Positions 31,671 through 35,814 of a DNA stretch of 35,814 nt are shown here, piece by piece. Under the pieces are notes generated by a model. That model was not told the origin of the DNA, made no database searches, and saw nothing but the letters and a program-made list of their open reading frames with translations. Origin of the DNA: Treponema sp. Lineage in GTDB: Bacteria; Spirochaetota; Spirochaetia; Treponematales; Breznakiellaceae. Each line of letters begins with the position of its first letter. The stretch's first letter is position 1. The translations under genes and the position numbers were made by a program. The stretch covers positions 1 through 35,814 of the forward strand of contig WQWU01000027.1 of the NCBI GenBank assembly GCA_009785215.1, read 5' to 3'.

Positions 31671-33617
31671 ATGGGAAAAATTATTGGTATCGACTTAGGA
31701 ACAACAAACTCATGCGTATCCGTTCTTGAAGGCGGAGAACCTATAGTCATTCAAAGTTCCGAGGGCGGACGAACAACGCCCTCCATTGTTGGTTTTACAA
31801 GTAAAGGCGAACGAATTGTCGGCGCACCGGCAAAAAATCAAATGATCACAAATCCCGAAAACACCGTTTACTCCATTAAACGTTTCATGGGGCGCCGTTT
31901 TTCAGAAGTATCCAACGAGATGAAACTGGTTCCTTACCACATATCGGAACAGGGCGATGATGTCCGTATAGACATAGACGGAAAAAAATATTCGCCTCAG
32001 GAAATTTCCGCCTTTGTTCTGCAAAAAATGAAAAAAACTGCAGAGGACTATCTTGGCGAAACAGTAACAGAAGCTGTTATTACAGTTCCCGCATACTTTA
32101 ACGATGCACAGCGTCAGGCAACCAAAGATGCAGGAAAAATCGCAGGTCTCGATGTAAAACGCATAATTAACGAACCTACTGCCGCTTCTCTTGCTTTTGG
32201 CTTTAATAAAGACTCAAAAAAAGACAAGTTAATCGCCGTTTACGATCTTGGCGGCGGCACTTTCGACGTTTCCATTCTGGAACTTGGCGAAGGTGTTTTT
32301 GAAGTTAAAGCAACAAACGGCGATACACACCTTGGCGGCGATGATTTCGATCGCCGTATTATGGAATGGCTCATTGCAGAATTCAAAAAAGATACAGGCA
32401 TCGATCTTGGGCAGGATCGCATGGCTCTTCAGCGCCTGCGTGAATCTGCAGAAAAAGCAAAAATAGAGCTGTCCTCCATGCAAACTTGCGAAATTAATCT
32501 GCCGTTTATCACCGCCGACCAAAGCGGACCCAAACATCTGCAGAAATCGCTTACACGCGCAAAGTTTGAACAGATGGTAGAAGACCTGCTTGAACGTTCC
32601 AAAGAACCCTGTAAAAAGGCGCTTGCGGATGCAGGACTTAGTGCAGACCAAATTGATGAAGTTATAATTGTCGGCGGTTCAACAAGAATCCCTGCTGTTC
32701 AGCAGATTGTTAAAGATCTCTTTAAAAAAGAACCTAACAAAGGCGTCAACCCCGATGAAGCTGTTGCAGTAGGCGCGGCAATCCAGGGCGGAATCCTTGG
32801 CGGTGATGTAAAAGACGTGCTTCTTCTCGATGTCACTCCTCTCTCGCTTGGTATCGAAACATTGGGCGGTGTTATGACAAAACTTATCACCCGCAATACA
32901 ACCATACCTACACGTAAAAGCCAAATCTTTTCTACAGCGGCAGACAGCCAGACAGCTGTCTCTATTCATGTACTTCAGGGCGAACGGGAAATGGCAACTC
33001 AGAACCGTCCTCTTGGACGTTTCGATCTTGTCGGCATTCCTCCGGCTCCGCGCGGCGTTCCTCAAATCGAAGTTACATTCGATATTGATGCTAACGGCAT
33101 TGTTCACGTAAGCGCAAAAGATCTTGGTTCCGGCAAAGAGCAGAAAATACGTATCGAAAGTTCAAGCGGCTTAAGCGACACCGATATTGATCGCATGGTA
33201 AAAGAAGCCGAGCTTCATGCCGAAGAAGATAAAAAAGAACGCGAAAAAGCCGAAGTTCGCAATGAAGCAGACTCAATGATTTACAGTACAGAAAAAAATA
33301 TTAATGACCTTGGCGACAAGGTAAATGCAGAAGATAAATCAAAATCTGAAGAAGCAATTGCAGATCTTCGCAGAGCTTTGGAAAGCGGCGACATTCAATC
33401 TATCAAAGACAAAACAGAAGCCCTTAAACAGGTTTCCTATAAAATCGCCGAAGAACTTTACAAACAGCAGGGAGCAGCAGGCGGCGGCGCAGAAGGTCAG
33501 CCTGGTCCTGACATGGGCGGTTTTGATCAAGGTTTTAACCAGAACATGGGAGCAGGCGGCAATAATACAAAAAGCGCAGAAGACGCAGATTACGAAGTTG
33601 TAGACGACGACAAGTAA
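31671..33617 (+). CDS. dnaK: Chaperone DnaK (Hsp70)
   Basis: 648 aa ATP-dependent chaperone. ATPase domain: [17 protein letters not shown] at the N-terminus, [36 protein letters not shown], and [11 protein letters not shown]. Substrate-binding domain: [20 protein letters not shown] and [15 protein letters not shown]. Helical lid, Gly/Ala-rich linker, and C-terminus DYEVVDDDK, close to the EEVD-like end that binds co-chaperones. Full normal length. AGGAG at 31660-31664 comes from the repeat array in front. It lies between grpE and dnaJ, its functional partners, with a hairpin terminator after it. Confidence 0.98.
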   Translation: MGKIIGIDLGTTNSCVSVLEGGEPIVIQSSEGGRTTPSIVGFTSKGERIVGAPAKNQMITNPENTVYSIKRFMGRRFSEVSNEMKLVPYHISEQGDDVRIDIDGKKYSPQEISAFVLQKMKKTAEDYLGETVTEAVITVPAYFNDAQRQATKDAGKIAGLDVKRIINEPTAASLAFGFNKDSKKDKLIAVYDLGGGTFDVSILELGEGVFEVKATNGDTHLGGDDFDRRIMEWLIAEFKKDTGIDLGQDRMALQRLRESAEKAKIELSSMQTCEINLPFITADQSGPKHLQKSLTRAKFEQMVEDLLERSKEPCKKALADAGLSADQIDEVIIVGGSTRIPAVQQIVKDLFKKEPNKGVNPDEAVAVGAAIQGGILGGDVKDVLLLDVTPLSLGIETLGGVMTKLITRNTTIPTRKSQIFSTAADSQTAVSIHVLQGEREMATQNRPLGRFDLVGIPPAPRGVPQIEVTFDIDANGIVHVSAKDLGSGKEQKIRIESSSGLSDTDIDRMVKEAELHAEEDKKEREKAEVRNEADSMIYSTEKNINDLGDKVNAEDKSKSEEAIADLRRALESGDIQSIKDKTEALKQVSYKIAEELYKQQGAAGGGAEGQPGPDMGGFDQGFNQNMGAGGNNTKSAEDADYEVVDDDK

Positions 33618-33656
33618 GATAAATTCAAAACTTGGTTAGTTTTGTATTTATCTTCA

Positions 33657-33696
33657 GAAGAAGCAAGCTAAAGCCTGCTTCTTCATTTTTTATTTT
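33657..33696 (+). terminator. Intrinsic terminator/attenuator between dnaK and dnaJ
   Basis: GAAGAAGCA (33657-33665) pairs with TGCTTCTTC (33676-33684), followed by a T-rich tail to 33696. Read-through would give dnaJ at a lower level than dnaK. Confidence 0.8.
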
Positions 33697-33711
33697 TTAA
33701 AAGGTGAGTGA

Positions 33712-34824
33712 ATGGCGGCAAAGAGAGATTACTACGAAGTTCTAGGTATAGAAAAAAGCGCTTCTAAAGATGATATAAAGAAGGCTTACAGAAAGCTTGC
33801 CATTCAATATCACCCGGATAAAAATCCCGGCGACAAACAAGCAGAAGAAAAATTCAAGGAAGCAACAGAAGCTTACGAAATACTTGCAGATGACCAAAAA
33901 AAATCCGCTTATGATCAATTTGGTTTTGCAGGCGTAGAGGGAATGAGCGGAAACCATGACTGGAGTAATTTCAGGGGTTTCGAAGACATTTTCGGCGAAG
34001 GCGGATTTGGAAGTATTTTCGAAAACTTTTTTGGCGGGGGATTCCGCAGAAGCGGCGGTGTCCGGGGAGGAGCCAATCTTCGCTACGATATAGAAATCCC
34101 GTTTAAAGACGCCATCTTCGGCACAAAGGTAGAAATTCAATATTCCCATAATGAATCCTGCAAAACCTGCAAGGGCGCAGGAACAGCGGACGGCTCAGGT
34201 AAAAAAACCTGCCCTATTTGCCGCGGCTCAGGACAAGTAAGACACAGCCAGGGATTTTTCTCTGTTGCCACAACCTGTCATAACTGCCATGGCGAAGGCT
34301 CCATAATAGAAAAACCCTGCAGTGACTGCGGCGGCTCAGGAACAAAAAAAGCCCGCCAAAAAATTATGGTTACTATTCCTGCAGGTGTAGAAAACGGAAA
34401 ACGCGTAGTAATTCCCAAACAGGGCGATGCGGGGCCAAACGGCGGGCCTGCAGGCGATTTATATGTTTTTATCAGAGTTAAACCGCATGAATATTTTGAA
34501 CGTCAGGCATACGATCTTTACTGCGCTGTTCCAATTTCGGTAAGTCAGGCAGCGCTTGGCGCAGACATTCATGTATCAACTTTGGATAACAAAACAATTA
34601 AGGTAAAAATTCCAGCCGGCGTACAAAATGGAAAAATGCTCCGCATCCGCGATGAAGGTGTTCCATGGGGAAACCAGCGCGGTAATCTTTATATAAAACT
34701 TATGGTACAAATACCAGAAAAACTTTCCAGGCGCGGAAAAGAGCTTCTGGAAGAACTTGCAAAAATAGAAGGTCAAAATGACAGTCCAAAACCCATTCCG
34801 CTCTCTCAGCTTGGCGATGTGTAG
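33712..34824 (+). CDS. dnaJ: Chaperone DnaJ (Hsp40)
   Basis: 370 aa class A J-protein that stimulates DnaK ATPase and delivers substrates. J domain 1-70 with HPD at 34-36. Gly/Phe-rich linker about 75-125 (FGEGGFGSIFENFFGGGF). Zinc-binding domain with four repeats: CKTCKGAG, CPICRGSG, CHNCHGEG, CSDCGGSG. C-terminal substrate-binding beta domains (IPAGVENGKRVVIPKQGDAG; KIPAGVQNGKMLRIRDEGVP). All key residues are present. It follows dnaK by 94 bp with a terminator hairpin between. Confidence 0.98.
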   Translation: MAAKRDYYEVLGIEKSASKDDIKKAYRKLAIQYHPDKNPGDKQAEEKFKEATEAYEILADDQKKSAYDQFGFAGVEGMSGNHDWSNFRGFEDIFGEGGFGSIFENFFGGGFRRSGGVRGGANLRYDIEIPFKDAIFGTKVEIQYSHNESCKTCKGAGTADGSGKKTCPICRGSGQVRHSQGFFSVATTCHNCHGEGSIIEKPCSDCGGSGTKKARQKIMVTIPAGVENGKRVVIPKQGDAGPNGGPAGDLYVFIRVKPHEYFERQAYDLYCAVPISVSQAALGADIHVSTLDNKTIKVKIPAGVQNGKMLRIRDEGVPWGNQRGNLYIKLMVQIPEKLSRRGKELLEELAKIEGQNDSPKPIPLSQLGDV

Positions 34825-34826
34825 AC

Positions 34827-34851
34827 TTGACATAACTATACTCTAATAGTT
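34827..34851 (+). promoter_or_regulatory. Possible promoter and inverted repeat before the outer-membrane-type gene
   Basis: TTGACA (34827-34832) lies just after dnaJ. A -10 is unclear (TTAAAA at 17 bp, ATATAAT too far). AACTAT (34834-34839) and ATAGTT (34846-34851) form an inverted repeat in the spacer, a possible operator. Confidence 0.35.
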
Positions 34852-34914
34852 AAAATATAATTATGATGAATATAATGTTCATTTAACCATGTGTATTAAA
34901 TTAAGGAGAAAATG

Positions 34915-35676
34915 ATGAAAAAATTGTTAATTTTACTGGTTGTGTTAAGCCTTATGGGAGGCTTTGCATTTGCTCAAGAAGAAAATGGCGAGCCTGAAAA
35001 ACGTGAACGTAAAATTGAATTATTCAATTTTGAAATTGGCGTTGGTTTCCCTATCCATTGGACAAATGGCCTTCATAATGATCGTTTCTATACGTTTAAC
35101 CCCCAAGAAAGCAGAATGGAAGATAAAACCGTTACATCAAATACATCTGTTGGTATAGGGCTAGTTTTTAACTTTACAAGAACTCTTGGTCTTGCTTTAG
35201 ACGCAGATATGTTTTACGGAGCCAAACTTGCAGGTTTTTCTGCACCAACATCCGATTATAATTCGCTCTTTGGAGCTAACGTAATTATGGGACCTGTATT
35301 CTATCTTTTTAACAACAACATGTTCAGAATTCCATTAACAATCGGCGGACATATGTACTACTTCAGCGAAGACCTTTGGGTTACCGATCTTCAGTCAGGT
35401 ACATGGATTAAACGTACAGATTTACAGGTTGGCGCGGCTTTAGGCCTTGGTGTTCAGTTCCACTTTGACAAAAGTATTTATATGTTCACCCGCACAAATG
35501 TAATGATCAATTTCTTCCGTGTTCACACAATGGACTGGTATAATCCTGGTATTCCAGACGGATCTGGCGGATACCTGCCAGGAGAAGAACCGCGTTATGA
35601 ATCAAAAACTTGCAGAGACATAATGGACATCAGCTGGGGCGTAAGACCTGTTTTTGGAATCGGTATTAAGTATTAA
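34915..35676 (+). CDS. Outer-membrane beta-barrel-type protein, unknown function
   Basis: 253 aa from the ATG at 34915, which is 6 nt after AAGGAG; the ATG at 34912 is only 3 nt away and less likely. A signal peptide (MKKLLILLVVLSLMGGFAFA) is followed by a charged linker (EENGEPEKRERK). Then come alternating hydrophobic/polar strands rich in Gly and aromatics (IELFNFEIGVGFPIHW, TSVGIGLVFNFTRTLGLALD, LQVGAALGLGVQFHFD) and a C-terminal strand with final aromatic (RPVFGIGIKY). These are hallmarks of small outer-membrane barrels that use a terminal aromatic for BAM recognition. Not assigned to a named family. It is a single-gene unit between dnaJ and a strong terminator. Confidence 0.75.
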   Translation: MKKLLILLVVLSLMGGFAFAQEENGEPEKRERKIELFNFEIGVGFPIHWTNGLHNDRFYTFNPQESRMEDKTVTSNTSVGIGLVFNFTRTLGLALDADMFYGAKLAGFSAPTSDYNSLFGANVIMGPVFYLFNNNMFRIPLTIGGHMYYFSEDLWVTDLQSGTWIKRTDLQVGAALGLGVQFHFDKSIYMFTRTNVMINFFRVHTMDWYNPGIPDGSGGYLPGEEPRYESKTCRDIMDISWGVRPVFGIGIKY

Positions 35677-35700
35677 TTAGAATAACTTAACAAAAAAAGG

Positions 35701-35736
35701 GGCTGTCCGAGAAGTAATTCTTGGGCAGCCTTTTTT
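35701..35736 (+). terminator. Rho-independent terminator
   Basis: GGCTGTCCGAGAA (35701-35713) pairs with TTCTTGGGCAGCC (35718-35730), 13 bp with two G-T wobbles and loop GTAA, followed by six T. Confidence 0.9.
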
Positions 35737-35814
35737 ATGATCAAAATAACCTTAAATTCCACACGTGCGGAATTTTGAGGAATACAAAGATTTGGACGTC
35801 CTAATATTTGTTAA
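35737..35814. other. Window end: no gene visible, one inverted repeat
   Basis: AAATTCC (35754-35760) and GGAATTT (35769-35775) flank a CACGTG core. No coding frame or RNA gene can be supported in these 78 bases; the repeat could be an operator or terminator of a gene beyond the edge. Confidence 0.3.

Noticed and set aside
31532-31750. Minus-strand 72-aa frame with repeated YLSGFAADFNR
   Set aside because: It is the antisense reading of the dnaK leader repeats and the dnaK start, without ribosome-binding site.
32229-32651. Minus-strand 140-aa frame inside dnaK
   Set aside because: Shadow of a highly conserved gene; no ribosome-binding site and no recognisable motif.

Overview
The window looks like chromosomal DNA of a host-associated spirochaete close to Treponema. 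Reasons: archaeal-type phenylalanyl-tRNA synthetase subunits encoded far apart, a grpE-dnaK-dnaJ block, spirochaete-style lipoproteins and small beta-barrel proteins, a hybrid kinase followed by a REC-GGDEF protein, a DUF4954 protein and a ChvE/GguA/GguB-type sugar ABC operon. This is inference from recognised families; no rRNA or tRNA gene was seen.

Layout. 1-1071 (-) is the 5' part of a GAF-repeat protein cut by the window edge. 1152-5509 holds an orphan protein (-), a lipoprotein (+) and pheT (-). 5626-9700 is a sugar ABC transporter operon (+) with its own promoter, an intercistronic hairpin and a strong terminator. 9691-12483 (-) holds a frameshifted outer-membrane-type gene and a DUF4954 protein. 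12517-18897 (-) is an accessory stretch: a retropepsin-like protease with a small partner and a 33-aa membrane peptide; two paralogous HExxH proteins preceded by a 54-aa peptide and a hairpin; and a lipoprotein with a MACPF-like region and a Gly-rich C-terminus, coupled to a 34-aa ORF. 19100-24797 is markedly AT-rich and probably acquired. It carries a three-gene overlapping operon: a sigma-like regulator, an anti-sigma-like protein and a 1122-aa protein. 24860-26488 is pheS (-). 26586-30808 is a hybrid histidine kinase plus a diguanylate cyclase. 30886-34824 is grpE-dnaK-dnaJ, and 34915-35676 an outer-membrane-type protein with a strong terminator.

Best candidate for an undescribed system: the 19530-24797 operon. 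Its last gene seems to join a Lon-S16-like domain, a degenerate NTPase-like domain, eleven BspA-type leucine-rich repeats and a complete FtsZ/tubulin-like GTPase domain. It is translationally coupled to a sigma/anti-sigma-like pair, which suggests a regulated sensor whose output is a tubulin-like filament or switch. Second candidate: the 13349-16891 operon, where a short peptide with a strong ribosome-binding site is separated by a hairpin from two HExxH paralogues, as expected for peptide-modification (RiPP-like) or peptide-processing systems.

Regulation seen in the sequence: at least four genes have a good -35/-10 pair whose -10 lies only 6-7 nt before the ATG and have no Shine-Dalgarno sequence, pointing to leaderless mRNAs. 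The dnaK leader holds a tandem 63-bp repeat whose hairpin arms co-vary.
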